A stretch of DNA of 64,000 nt from Dokdonella_A sp963834755 (GCA_963834755.1 CAWICQ010000009.1:124001-188000); one strand, 5' to 3'. Numbered from the stretch's first letter, positions 47,880 through 57,550 are shown. Notes: generated by a model not told the origin, from the letters alone. Numbers and translations: made by a program.

Positions 47880-48817
47880 GCTTCGCCATCTCCCGCCGGC
47901 GCCGGCGCGCGTGCAGTGACATAGCGCCGCGCGAACTGAAATGGCGCGAGCAGCGCGAAATGTCCCCAGATGCTGATCCATGCGGCCGCGCTCGCGAGCG
48001 GGTTGCGCGCCGCCGGATCGAATTTCCTGAAATAGCGCCACATGCCGCGATGTTTGTGCCACGACACGAATAGCGGCCGGTGCCCGCTCGAGGCGCCTTG
48101 CGCATGGATCGCGTGCGGACCGTGCACGATCGCGACGGCGTAGCCCGCGTTGCGAACGCGCCGACAGAGGTCCAGATCCTCGACGTGAAGGAAGTACGCC
48201 TCGTCGAAACCGCCGATCTCGTCGAACACGTGACGCGGCACGAACATGAACGCGCCCGACACGGCCTCCACGATCTCGACCGGTGGCCGCCGTTCCGTCC
48301 GCAGCGCCGGCATTTCGACGCCGCGCAACGCCGGCCAGCGCGACTGGAAATACGCGAGCCCACTGAATGTCATCGATGCGCGCCGCAGCGTCGGCTCGCG
48401 CCGCCGATTGCCGCGCGCGGGCCTGCCATCCGGCGAAAGCACTTCGATGCCGAGAAGACCGAGCTTGCTGCTGTCCGATGCGATCTTGCGCAGAACAGCG
48501 ATCGCGTCCGCATCGATCGTGCAATCGGGATTCAAGAACACCAGCACATCGCCGCGCGCGATGGCCGCGCCGCGGTTGCACGCGGGCCCGAACCCAAGGT
48601 TCCCGTCGTTGCGCAGCAGGCGCACGCGCGCATCGCGCGCATACGCGGCCGCAACGCGCTCGGGTTGGCCATCGACCGACGCGTTGTCGACGAGAACGAC
48701 TTCGACGGGTGCGCTGGACGCCAAGGCTGCGGCGCACGCAGCCAGCAGAAGCGGGCCGCTGTCTGCCGCGACGATGACGACGCTGGTCAGACCGGGCTCG
48801 CGCGCGACGGCAGCCAC
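47864..48817 (-). CDS. Family 2 glycosyltransferase
   Basis: The protein has 317 residues. GT-A features: SVVIVAADSGPLLLAACAAA, VEVVLVDNASVDGQPE, LRNDGNLGFGPACNRGAA, VLVFLNPDCTIDADAI, and the downstream EIVEAVSGAFMFVPRHVFDE with GGFDEAYFLHVEDLDLCRR typical of rhamnosyl/WbbL-type transferases. The C-terminus has a short hydrophobic membrane-associating helix. It is probably the last gene of the wzm-wzt polysaccharide operon. The GTG start at 48817 lies ten bases after the previous stop. Confidence 0.85.
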   Translation of the reverse strand: MAAVAREPGLTSVVIVAADSGPLLLAACAAALASSAPVEVVLVDNASVDGQPERVAAAYARDARVRLLRNDGNLGFGPACNRGAAIARGDVLVFLNPDCTIDADAIAVLRKIASDSSKLGLLGIEVLSPDGRPARGNRRREPTLRRASMTFSGLAYFQSRWPALRGVEMPALRTERRPPVEIVEAVSGAFMFVPRHVFDEIGGFDEAYFLHVEDLDLCRRVRNAGYAVAIVHGPHAIHAQGASSGHRPLFVSWHKHRGMWRYFRKFDPAARNPLASAAAWISIWGHFALLAPFQFARRYVTARAPAPAGDGEATRAT

Positions 48818-48827
48818 TTGGGACCGG

Positions 48828-50693
48828 TCAGAGCGCGCCGAGCAGGCGCTCGCCCTGCTCGCGCGCATATGCCCACAGCGCGGGCCACGATTCGTAGCCC
48901 GCGGCGAGCCTTGAGGTTTCGTCGCGCAGCATCGCGGCGCACGCGGCCTCGTCAAGCCCGTCGGGCCATCCGCCGAGCGACGGTGGGTCTTTTGCGGTCA
49001 GCGCGCGCCCGTTCGCTTCGATGATCGAACGGATATCCGCCTGCCAATAGACCGGCGCGTTCTGCGCGCTTTCGAACTGCTGCTGCAGGCGCTCGATCGC
49101 GTCGGCACGCACGTAAGCAAGATATTCGCGCAGCAGGCGCAAACGCCGCAGTTCGCTGGCGCCGGCGATATCGCGCAGGTTCGCAGCCAGCAGACCGAGA
49201 CGCTGCGCCGGTTCCTCGGCGAGGAAATCGCTCAGCTGCCGCTGCACGAAATCGGTGATGAAATAGTTGAAGCGCGGCGACGGCGCGGACAACGTACGAT
49301 CCGAGCGCCTACGCGCGGCTTCTTGAGCGTGGCCGATCGCAACCGGCAGCTCGATAGCGAGCGAATCCGGATGACAAAGCCGCGTGACCTGGGCGAACAA
49401 GGCATCCTCGCCTCGTCCGAGCGGATTCGTGCACGGCAACAGGCTGCGGTTGTCGAGCGCGAACGGCGTGAACAAACCGGCGGTCGTCGCTCGCGCCTGT
49501 CGCTGCCCGTACCAGACGCTGCCGGCTTCGACATTGCGCAGATAGCTTTCGCGATCGGCCCAGAATTCCGCGCGGCTTTCGGGATCGAGCTGATAGAGCC
49601 ATGCGCCCGATTCGGTGCGCGAGCTGCCGTACGTGCCTTGCCGCGTCGCGATGACGTTAGCATCGCCGCGCAGATGATCCAGTCGTCCGAGGCCGAGACC
49701 GCGCAGCGACTTGCGATCGATGGCGTAACGCGGATCGCCAAGCAACGATCCGAACGGACGCCCGAGGATTTCAAGATGCAGCTCGAACGGATCGTCGACG
49801 AATTCCTCGCCGGCGCCGAACGCGTTTTCGATGTTGCGATAGAAACGGGTGAATGCCATCGCCGAAGGATCCGGATCGATGCCTTCGCGCGCGCCGTCCG
49901 GTCGTCGCAACGGCAGGCATTGATCGTCGTCGAGCAGCACGAGGCCTGCGCCGGCCGACAGGAGCAGCGCGATATTCCAGCCGCGACCGCCACCAAAGCC
50001 CGATGCGCCCGCTGTTCGCAGCAATAACAACGGCTGCGTCTTCGCGGTGTGCGGCACCGCCTTGGCGAGACGCTCGACAAAACGCATCTGCTCCGCCATG
50101 CCGAGATAGGTCAGCTTGCAGCCGGTCGCGCGCGCGAATTCGCGCAAGAGGTCGCGATGCCGGTTGGCGGCATCGGCCGAGACGGAATCGTCGATGAGCA
50201 CGTAGCGTCGCGTGGTGCGGAAGCGGCGCTCGCACTCGGCCAGCGATTTCAGCAGCCGCTCGAGTTGCGCCGGGCGATCGCAGGCGCGGATGAACACCGC
50301 GCGCAGCGGTGCCTGCGCGCCGGGCGACGACATCGCCAGCCGCCGCAGGAAATCCACATCGGAAACCAGAAGACCGCGCTCGCTCAGGCTCTCGAGCACA
50401 CGTCGCACGCCGTCGCGCTGCGTCTGCAGTCCGGGAATCGTTGTCTGGATGCGCGCGACGTGCTCGTCGAGCGAGCGGAATTCGCGGCATTGATCGAGCG
50501 CCTGCAGCACCTGATAGGTCATCACGTGCGTCGCACCCGTGCGGCGCGTCTGGAAGATGCACTCGTTGTTCGAGAGCGATGCGACGACGCCGTCTTCGGA
50601 CGCGAACAGCGGTGCGTCCGGATCGATGCGCGGCTGCGGCATGGCGGGATGCACCGTGCCGTAGTCGATGCGGTAGTCAAGCTCGGTGGTCAT
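48828..50693 (-). CDS. Large glycosyltransferase-like protein with PqqD-like N-terminal domain
   Basis: The protein has 621 residues and no membrane segment. Residues about 35-115 (DGVVASLSNNECIFQTRRTG, VLQALDQCREFRSLDEHV, GVRRVLESLSERGLL) resemble the PqqD-type winged helix used to recognise peptide substrates. A GT-A-like domain follows: APLRAVFIRACDRPAQLERL, YVLIDDSVSADAANRHRD and GLVLLDDDQCLPLRRPDG. A helical C-terminus of about 200 residues is unassigned. The start at 50693 overlaps the methyltransferase stop by four bases. The combination is unusual; whether the enzyme acts on a polysaccharide or a peptide is unknown. Confidence 0.7.
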   Translation of the reverse strand: MTTELDYRIDYGTVHPAMPQPRIDPDAPLFASEDGVVASLSNNECIFQTRRTGATHVMTYQVLQALDQCREFRSLDEHVARIQTTIPGLQTQRDGVRRVLESLSERGLLVSDVDFLRRLAMSSPGAQAPLRAVFIRACDRPAQLERLLKSLAECERRFRTTRRYVLIDDSVSADAANRHRDLLREFARATGCKLTYLGMAEQMRFVERLAKAVPHTAKTQPLLLLRTAGASGFGGGRGWNIALLLSAGAGLVLLDDDQCLPLRRPDGAREGIDPDPSAMAFTRFYRNIENAFGAGEEFVDDPFELHLEILGRPFGSLLGDPRYAIDRKSLRGLGLGRLDHLRGDANVIATRQGTYGSSRTESGAWLYQLDPESRAEFWADRESYLRNVEAGSVWYGQRQARATTAGLFTPFALDNRSLLPCTNPLGRGEDALFAQVTRLCHPDSLAIELPVAIGHAQEAARRRSDRTLSAPSPRFNYFITDFVQRQLSDFLAEEPAQRLGLLAANLRDIAGASELRRLRLLREYLAYVRADAIERLQQQFESAQNAPVYWQADIRSIIEANGRALTAKDPPSLGGWPDGLDEAACAAMLRDETSRLAAGYESWPALWAYAREQGERLLGAL

Positions 50694-51634
50694 TCTTCGG
50701 ATTGCCTGCGGCGCCACCATGAGCGTGGCTGCCCTGTCGTGGAAGGTTCGCCGGTAGAAGAATCGCCGGCGGAAGCATTGCCCGCGGACGTGCGCAAGCG
50801 CTCGATTTCTGCCTCGAGCTCGACGATGCGCAGGCCCGCCTCCATGTTCTTGCGGACCTCATGATTGTAGTGCGCGTACACGCTCTCGTCGCGGTCGCCG
50901 AACAGCGACAGCGCCGGCATGTGCTCGGGCAATGCACGCTTGGCGCAGAGCGCGACAAAATAGAGCGGCGCGTAGTCAAGATTGGGCGCGATCGCCTGGC
51001 TCGGCCGATCCGCCGTCGATGCTTCGTGACCGTGCTCGTTGCCCTCAGGCGCGAGCGCCCAGATCGCGGACTGGAACAGAAGTTTCTGCCCAAAAAGATC
51101 GACCGACAGAAAGTGCGGCTTCAGCAAAGCCAGCAACTCGTCGCGATAGAGCTCACGTACGTGGAACTCATTGCGAAAACCCGAGACTTCGCTGTAGGCG
51201 TGCCGATCCGGCGAAGAGACGATCAGGATTCCATCGTCGGCAAGCACGCGCGCAAACCCGGCGATCATGCGTTCCTGATCCTGCACGTGCTCGAGCGTCT
51301 CGAAGCACACGACGAGATCAAAGCGACCGGGCGGAAAGTCGAGCCGCGTCGCATCGCCGGGCTCGAATCGCACGTTCGCGTGCGCACCGTAGCGCTCGCG
51401 CGCGTGAGCGATCGATTCCGTGTCGATATCGACGCCGATCACTTCCGTTGCGACGTCCGCGAGCAGCGCCGAACCGTAGCCCTCGCCGCAGGCCGCATCG
51501 AGCACGCGGCGACCTTTCGCGATGCGCCGCGCGAACACGTAACGATGCCAGTGCTCGTACCAGATCTCGCGCACGCATTCGGGCGTGAAGCGCTCACCGG
51601 TGAACGGCAAGGCGGAGGGTTCGGGCTCGGTCAT
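50690..51634 (-). CDS. Class I SAM-dependent methyltransferase with C-terminal coiled coil
   Basis: The protein has 314 residues. The motifs LDAACGEGYGSALLAD (motif I), VIGVDIDTESIAHAR and FDLVVCFETLEHVQDQE are visible, then a helical end (EVRKNMEAGLRIVELEAEIERL) and a low-complexity tail. Such methyltransferases cap the non-reducing end of ABC-exported O-polysaccharides, and the context (wzm, wzt before, transferases after) supports that. An upstream start at 51673 that overlaps wzt by eight bases is possible. Confidence 0.83.
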   Translation of the reverse strand: MTEPEPSALPFTGERFTPECVREIWYEHWHRYVFARRIAKGRRVLDAACGEGYGSALLADVATEVIGVDIDTESIAHARERYGAHANVRFEPGDATRLDFPPGRFDLVVCFETLEHVQDQERMIAGFARVLADDGILIVSSPDRHAYSEVSGFRNEFHVRELYRDELLALLKPHFLSVDLFGQKLLFQSAIWALAPEGNEHGHEASTADRPSQAIAPNLDYAPLYFVALCAKRALPEHMPALSLFGDRDESVYAHYNHEVRKNMEAGLRIVELEAEIERLRTSAGNASAGDSSTGEPSTTGQPRSWWRRRQSEE

Positions 51635-51665
51635 GCCATGGCATCCGCGGAGGAATGCGATTTTC

Positions 51666-52895
51666 TCACGCATTCTTGCCGTCTGCAGCGCGCGCCTCAG
51701 GTTCCGCGTCGCGAACGCCGATCCAGCGGTGCGCGAGGCGAACCAGACCGAATTCGCGCGAAGCACCGCGCACGACGAGACCGCGCTCGACCGTGTCGAA
51801 CAGGCGCACGCCTTCGGAATCCATCGCGTGCACACGCACGGCGTAGCTGCCGGGAAGGAGAGGCAGTTCGGCGAACTCGATCTCACCGCGGTATTCGTCG
51901 GGTCCGGAGCGTTCCGGCACGACGGCGTCCATCTCGCTGCTCACACCATAAACCGCCGTGCCGTCTGCGCGCACAATGCCGATCGCAAGACACGGCACGC
52001 GCCCGTCGCGCGAACGCAGGCGTGTCGCGATGCGCAGGTTCGCGCCGCTTTCCAGCATCAGCGGTTGTTCGGAATCGACACCGTTGAGTTCGACGCCGAG
52101 CACGTTGAACTCGAGACCCGCGCGCGCGAACTCGACGCGTTCTGGCGTTGCCGACGACTTCCGCTCGTGATACGCGAGATAGGCCTGCGTGACGTCGAAC
52201 ACGTCGCCGACCATCGCGATCTCGCCGCCGCGCAGCCAGCACGCATGACGACAGAGCTTCTGCACGTGATACATGCTGTGCGAAACGAGCATCAGCGTGC
52301 CGCCGCCCGCGAGATAGTCCTCGATCCAGCGCACGCATTTTTTCTGGAACGATTCGTCGCCGACCGCGAGCACTTCGTCGGTGATGAGAATATCGGGCTT
52401 GAGCGATGCGACGACGGCAAAGCCGAGCCGGACGACCATGCCGGACGAATAGTGCTTCACCGGCTCGTCGATGTAATCGCCGATGTCCGCGAACGAGATG
52501 ATCTCCGGAATGCGTTCGCGCAATCGGGAGCCATCGACGCCGTACAACGCGGCGGCCATCGCGATGTTGTCGCGGCCGCTGTATTCGGGATGGAATCCGG
52601 CGCCGAGCTCGAGCAGCGCACCGATCGTGCCGTGCACTTTCACGGTGCCGCTGGTCGGGGTGAGCACGCCGGTGATGAGCTTCAGCAGCGTCGACTTGCC
52701 GGCGCCGTTTTCGCCGATCAGTCCAAGCGATTCACCGCGCAGGACATCGAGGTTGATGTTGCGCAGCACGTCGATGCGATCGCGATCGCGCATGTTGAAC
52801 ATCAGGCGCGTCAGCGAACGCAGCCGGTCGGCGTTGCGATGTACCTTCGGATAGGCCTTGCCGAGGCCGCGCAGTTCGATCAGCGGCGCGTTCAC
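51666..52895 (-). CDS. wzt: Polysaccharide ABC transporter ATPase Wzt
   Basis: Wzt energises export of a polysaccharide across the inner membrane. The protein has 409 residues. GLIGENGAGKSTLLKLITG is the P-loop, VKHYSSGMVVRLGFAVV the signature region and ILITDEVLAVGDESFQKKC the Walker B region. Residues beyond about 250 form the separate C-terminal carbohydrate-binding domain (Wzt-C) that recognises the modified chain end in O9a-type systems; with the neighbouring methyltransferase this suggests length control by terminal methylation. Confidence 0.92.
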   Translation of the reverse strand: MNAPLIELRGLGKAYPKVHRNADRLRSLTRLMFNMRDRDRIDVLRNINLDVLRGESLGLIGENGAGKSTLLKLITGVLTPTSGTVKVHGTIGALLELGAGFHPEYSGRDNIAMAAALYGVDGSRLRERIPEIISFADIGDYIDEPVKHYSSGMVVRLGFAVVASLKPDILITDEVLAVGDESFQKKCVRWIEDYLAGGGTLMLVSHSMYHVQKLCRHACWLRGGEIAMVGDVFDVTQAYLAYHERKSSATPERVEFARAGLEFNVLGVELNGVDSEQPLMLESGANLRIATRLRSRDGRVPCLAIGIVRADGTAVYGVSSEMDAVVPERSGPDEYRGEIEFAELPLLPGSYAVRVHAMDSEGVRLFDTVERGLVVRGASREFGLVRLAHRWIGVRDAEPEARAADGKNA

Positions 52896-53662
52896 AGGAA
52901 ATCCTCGAAATGCGGATCAAGGCGGCGAAACAGTGCGTGTCCGGCCAACAACACGATCGCAGCGGTCGCCAGCGCGATCGCCGTGCGCGTGATGCCGACT
53001 TCGCCGTGATGAAGCAACACGTCGCGAAACGCATCGGCGTAATACGTGAACGGATTGAACGCGAGCCAGCCGCGCATGCGGTCGGGGACCTGTGCGCTGT
53101 CGTAGAAGATCGGCGCGGCGAACATCAGCAGCATCATGATCTGCCCGAGCGCCTGGACCAGGTCGCGCACAAAGACCTGGACGGCGGCGCAGATCAGTGC
53201 GATGCCGAGCGCGAGCGCGAACAGCGGAACGTACAGGAGCAGTGCCGGCGCGAGGCCGGCGATATGGATGCCGTCGCCGGCAATCGCTAGCACGATCAGG
53301 ATCGCGACGAATCCGCAGAGATGCACTGCGAAGCTCGACGCCGCGACCGCAACGACGAGCACCTCTCGCGGCAATGCGACTTTACCGATCAGCGCGGCGT
53401 TGTCCTGCACGGCCGTCGTCGAACGCACGATCGCCTCGGAAAAAGCGGTCCAGGGCCAGAGCGCCGTGACAAGGAACGGGACGTAGCCGGGCGCGTCGAC
53501 GCCGGGCACGCGCGACTTGAAAACCTGCACGAAAACGAACGCGTAGACCGCGAGCTGGACCAGCGGCTGCAGCAGCGCCCAGAGTCCGCCGGTGAAGCTT
53601 CCGGCGAAACGGTTGCGCAATTCGCGGCGGAAAAAGCGCAGCGTCAGACGAGCGACAGGCAT
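52892..53662 (-). CDS. wzm: Polysaccharide ABC transporter permease Wzm
   Basis: This is an ABC-2 type membrane permease of 256 residues with about six helices. RLTLRFFRRELRNRFAGSFT is the cytoplasmic start; LWALLQPLVQLAVYAFVFVQ and the late AFNPFTYYADAFRDVLLHH are typical of the TagG/KpsM/Wzm family. It overlaps wzt by four bases and opens the five-gene minus-strand operon running to 47864. Confidence 0.93.
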   Translation of the reverse strand: MPVARLTLRFFRRELRNRFAGSFTGGLWALLQPLVQLAVYAFVFVQVFKSRVPGVDAPGYVPFLVTALWPWTAFSEAIVRSTTAVQDNAALIGKVALPREVLVVAVAASSFAVHLCGFVAILIVLAIAGDGIHIAGLAPALLLYVPLFALALGIALICAAVQVFVRDLVQALGQIMMLLMFAAPIFYDSAQVPDRMRGWLAFNPFTYYADAFRDVLLHHGEVGITRTAIALATAAIVLLAGHALFRRLDPHFEDFL

Positions 53663-53775
53663 CGGTCGCGATCCAGCGTGAGGTCAGCGCGGATACTAGC
53701 GGCCGAGCGACGATAAACGCGACGATCGGGCCGTCTCGCGCGGTTGTCGCGAGCAGGACGGACGCTGTCTGCGCG

Positions 53776-54753
53776 CTAGGGCCGCGGATTTGACGCGTTC
53801 TGCGTCGAAGGTTCGGCGTCGGTCGGCGTCGGTACGCTGCCGTAACGTTCGCGCAGCGACGCGACCGCAGCCTCGTTGGCGTCCATGTGCTCGTTGCGCA
53901 ATTCGTCGACGTGCTCGGTGACGGTCTTGTCGATGTAGGCCGAGCGCAACTGCTCGATGATCTGCTCGCGGACGGCCTCGAACTTCAACGGCTCGTCGGA
54001 CGTGCGCTTGACGAGCTCGATCACGTGATAGCCGAATTTCGTCTTGACCACGGGCGAGATTTCGCCGGGAACCTTGAGTGCGGATGCCGCCGATGAGAAT
54101 GCCGCGACGTAGCGCTTGCCGTTCGCCTCGGTCATCACGCCGTGGTTTTGCGCCTTCGAGGGATCCTCCGAATATTTTTCGACGAGCGCATCGAACTGGT
54201 CGGGATGCGCGATGGCTTCCTTGCGCACTTGTTCGGCGAGCGCCTTGGCTTCGTCGTCGCCGTGCTTGTCGGTCGAGATCAGGATGTGCTTGACGTCGAG
54301 CTGGCCCGGCGTGACGTACTTTTCCTTGTGACCGAGGTATTCCTCGCGCGCGAGCTTGGTGAAATCCGGCAGCTTCAATTCCGCGCGCATGCGCTCGATG
54401 CGCGCCTTGCCGAGGATGTCTTCAGTGGCGAGCCGCACTTGCGCCTGCACGGAAGGATCCTTGTCGAGACCGGCCTTTTCGGCCTCTGTGGCCAATTGTC
54501 TCTGCGTGAGCAGGTTCGAGATCAGCGACTCGAGCCGCTTGGGACTGTCGAAGAATCCCGGGCGCTGTTTTTCGTCCATGCGCTCGGCGAACGCATCGAT
54601 GTCGGCGAGCGTGACAACGGCGGTGCCCTGGCGGGCGACGACAGTATCGGCGGGAAGCTTGCCAGCGGGCGGTGTCGGCTGCGCAGCGAGAAGAGGCGCG
54701 CAGATACACCATTGCAGAAGGCAAGAAAAGGCGAATCGCCGAATTGACGACAT
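53776..54753 (-). CDS. PpiC-type periplasmic peptidyl-prolyl isomerase
   Basis: The protein has 325 residues. A signal peptide (SIRRFAFSCLLQWCICAPLL) is followed by a helical N-terminal SurA-like domain (LLTQRQLATEAEKAGLDKDP) and a parvulin domain (LDVKHILISTDKHGDDEAK, FGYHVIELVKRTSDE). The family assists folding of exported and outer-membrane proteins. It lies between the wzm-wzt operon and the second secreted paralogue and may act as their chaperone; that is inference only. The start is at 54753. Confidence 0.9.
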   Translation of the reverse strand: MSSIRRFAFSCLLQWCICAPLLAAQPTPPAGKLPADTVVARQGTAVVTLADIDAFAERMDEKQRPGFFDSPKRLESLISNLLTQRQLATEAEKAGLDKDPSVQAQVRLATEDILGKARIERMRAELKLPDFTKLAREEYLGHKEKYVTPGQLDVKHILISTDKHGDDEAKALAEQVRKEAIAHPDQFDALVEKYSEDPSKAQNHGVMTEANGKRYVAAFSSAASALKVPGEISPVVKTKFGYHVIELVKRTSDEPLKFEAVREQIIEQLRSAYIDKTVTEHVDELRNEHMDANEAAVASLRERYGSVPTPTDAEPSTQNASNPRP

Positions 54754-54881
54754 ACGAAACTCCAGAGGGATCTTACACGCGGCGTTGGACACGAAAGCGA
54801 AGGCGCTCGTTCACTGCGCCGCGCGGCCGCGCTGACGGAAGCGGCTCGGCCGTTGATCCGGCCGAGCCGCTTGTCGAGCGA

Positions 54882-55931
54882 TCAGTTGTGATAGTGCTGA
54901 ATCGTCGTCTTGCAGGTTGCGCCGGTACAACCTGGGCCAGTCGTGTTCGGGTCATGGAACCGGACGTTCAGGTAGTAGCTCGTATTGGGCGTCAACTGGC
55001 AATAGAACGTCCCACCGGCGGTCATGCGCCAATAGACCAAGGGCTGGTCCGCAGAGGGAATGTTAGAAACCGAGCATCCCGGCTGCGGCGGCGCAAAGTC
55101 CCCACACGTCGTACTGATCGCCATGTCCAGATTGGGACCCGCTCCGTACGAGACGTTCTTGTAAAAGCCCGAAAGGGTCGACGTCGGCGGAATGTCGCCA
55201 ACGTGGAACAGCGCACCAACATATTGAGTTTTGCCGAGCGTCCAGATTGTCGGGCTCGCACCGGCAACGCCAGGCCACGGTGTCACATCGTCGCTCTCGC
55301 TGATGTGTCCCCAGATGTTGTCCCACAGCGTCAGATCGACGGAATGGCGGATGTGGGACCCCGGCAGATAGTGGATGTCGCTCACCGTCGCCTGTCCTGC
55401 CGGACAGCTGCCGCCGCTGCCCTGCGTGACAACGACAATTGCGGGTAGGCTCGTGACGGATCCGCTCGTGTTCGAGCAGGTCAGCGAAAGCGTGTAGGTT
55501 CCGGCGCTTGTCGCGATGACGTTGCGCGGAGATGTCGCGCTCGTCACGTCGGTCCAACCGGACAAGGTCGTGGAACTGCCGTTGACACTGGCCGAGCCGG
55601 TGCATGACGTTGCGCCAGTGACGGACCAGCTGACGGTGAAAGGCGTTCCGGTTACCGGTGCCGCCGAGACGGTCAGTGGGAAATTATCGGGTGTCGGTGG
55701 AGCTCCGCCGCCGCCACCGCATCCGGTGCCCGAGAGCGTGACTCCGGTCGCCGTCAGATCCGTACCGCCAGGGGCCAAGGTGAGGCCATTGGCGTCGGTC
55801 GTCACGTCGCAGGTGGTCTGCTGCGTCGTGGTGAGATGGATGGTGACTTGGGCATCGGCGGTGCCGAAAGCACCAAATATTGCGATCAATGCCGGCAGGA
55901 GCGAAGCGGTACGACGTATTGCAACGGACAT
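54882..55931 (-). CDS. Secreted protein with Ig-like and unknown C-terminal domain, family paralogue B
   Basis: The protein has 349 residues. A clear signal peptide (LLPALIAIFGAFGTADAQ) leads to a linker, an Ig-like beta domain at about 85-170 (SWSVTGATSCTGSASVNGSS, SAGTYTLSLTCSNTSGSV) and a C-terminal domain homologous to the protein at 47191: HSVDLTLWDNIWGHI, PWPGVAGASPTI, TLGKTQYV, CGDFAPPQPGC and FYCQLTPNTSYYLNVRF. Domain order suggests a secreted or surface-displayed protein with a modular N-terminus. The family is not recognised; the relationship to the 47-kb gene is direct. Confidence 0.8.
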   Translation of the reverse strand: MSVAIRRTASLLPALIAIFGAFGTADAQVTIHLTTTQQTTCDVTTDANGLTLAPGGTDLTATGVTLSGTGCGGGGGAPPTPDNFPLTVSAAPVTGTPFTVSWSVTGATSCTGSASVNGSSTTLSGWTDVTSATSPRNVIATSAGTYTLSLTCSNTSGSVTSLPAIVVVTQGSGGSCPAGQATVSDIHYLPGSHIRHSVDLTLWDNIWGHISESDDVTPWPGVAGASPTIWTLGKTQYVGALFHVGDIPPTSTLSGFYKNVSYGAGPNLDMAISTTCGDFAPPQPGCSVSNIPSADQPLVYWRMTAGGTFYCQLTPNTSYYLNVRFHDPNTTGPGCTGATCKTTIQHYHN

Positions 55932-56052
55932 AGGGGTTCCAACGTAGTGCTTAAGACACGGGAAACGCCGCGGATTCTAACTTAAATCCCTGAGCTTGCC
56001 AGCGCATCTCGTCGAAACTCGGCGAAACAAGCTGGAAGCGACCCAAAAAAAA

Positions 56053-56075
56053 GGGGGCCCGGAGGCCCCCTTTTT
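56053..56075 (-). terminator. Bidirectional intrinsic terminator
   Basis: GGGGGCC and GGCCCCC pair around CGGA, flanked by an A run on the left and TTTTT on the right. In both orientations a T run follows the stem. It lies 21 bases beyond the stop of the secreted-protein gene at 56096. Confidence 0.93.
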
Positions 56076-56095
56076 ACACAACAACACGATGGAGA

Positions 56096-57550
56096 TTACG
56101 AGCAGGCCGGATCGGCACCGACGCACGAACGGCTCGCGCGGTGACGGAACAGACCGCCGTAGTTGGCGAGCAGGCCGGGCTGGCCGTTGGCGTTGATGAC
56201 GTTGAGCGCCCAGTAGCCCGTCGTCGGCAGACCGTTCAAGGTCACCGGGACGTCGGCCGGCGTCAAGCCGCCACCCAGCTGATGGCCACCGTCGCCCGAG
56301 GTCAGATCGAGCTTGAGCCAACCAGTCTGCGCGAACGGATTGATGTTCGGGCGCAGGATCGAGCCCAGCACTCCGGAAGGAGCACCCGCCGTCGTGTCGG
56401 TCAGGAAGCTGATGACGTTCACTTCGAACGGCAGCGAGTTCGGCTGCGTCGAGACCGGCGGCGAGAAGTCGCCCTGCTGCTGCGTCGTCTGCTCTTCACG
56501 ATCGTAGATGCTCGGAGCGACCACGACGTTCGATTCGCCGGGCTGTGGAACGGTTCTGCGAACGGCGCCGTCGGGTTGGCGGGATACAGATCCTTGTCGA
56601 CGTAGAAACGCTTGGTCGGGAAGGTGACGATCCAATCCGAGTTCGCCGCAAACGAACCGCCGACGACGTATTCGTTGTAGATCGCATCGTCCATGAAGAC
56701 CGCGCTCACCGCATCGATGCCGCTGGCATAGTCCGCCGTCAGAAGCGCACCACCGCCTTCGAACACGAACGCGCGCGCCACGCCATTGACCGCAACCGAC
56801 GGGTTGTTGGCGTCCTGGAGCGACGGGTTGAGGTTGTTGCTCGGCGAGTACAGCGGGATTTCCGAGAAGCCGTCGATCGCATCGGCGTCATACGGATAGA
56901 TCGTGCCGAGGCCGACGTTGGTGATGTCGGTATTACCGAACAGACCACCGGTCGGAGCGACGATGTCAGCCGCAGCAAGCGAATCGTTGATGCCGCCGCA
57001 ATTCGGCGGCAACGCCGCCGACGTGGAACACATCGCCGGCGAGAGCGGGTCCCGGAGGAATGTCGCCCATCGAGATCAGCTCGATGTAGCCTTCGCGCGT
57101 ACGCGTGATGTCCTGCGGACCTTCATCGGCCGGAACCGGAGCCGGTGCCGTCGATAGGCAGCCGAACGGAACGCAACCGGCGAGGCCGCCAGGACGACTC
57201 GGGTCGGTGCAGCTCTGGTCGCTCGTGGAGACCTGCGCACCGCCGTCATCGGAAACCTGCGTGACAGCCGCCGTCCACACGTCGTTCGGCGAGAGATACA
57301 AGTTGAAGTCCAGAACTTCGCGGCTGTTATAGCCTTCGAGGAAGCGGACCTTGACCGCCTTGCCATTGACCGGATCCGTATTGACTACGGAGAACAGCGT
57401 GTCCTGGCCGATGTTGACGGTGTAGTAAGGATAGATGAGAACCTGGCCGAGACCATCGGGATTCAGGTCGACGGCATTCGCCAGGCCCGCGAAGCCAGCG
57501 ACGCCAGCGATGCCGGCGACGACGGCAGTCGTCAAGCTGTTTCTCTTCAT
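56096..57550 (-). CDS. Secreted protein of unknown function, two frameshifts
   Basis: About 484 residues when joined. A signal peptide (SLTTAVVAGIAGVAGFAGLA) is followed by a mature part beginning VDLNPDGLGQVLIYPYYTV. Near 57025 the frame moves to CSTSAALPPNCGGINDSLAA, and near 56545 back to ESNVVVAPSIYDREEQTTQQ and the end LANYGGLFRHRASRSCVGAD. The two shifts cancel in length. From memory, relatives occur in Xanthomonadales and other gammaproteobacteria as abundant exported proteins without function. AGGAG seven bases before ATG 57550 and the strong terminator downstream suggest high expression. Sequence error is likely for both shifts. Confidence 0.78.

Noticed and set aside
56419..57033. 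A separate small gene in the middle of the 56-kb secreted protein
   Set aside because: It lacks its own ribosome site and joins smoothly to the frames on either side, so it is one gene with frameshifts.
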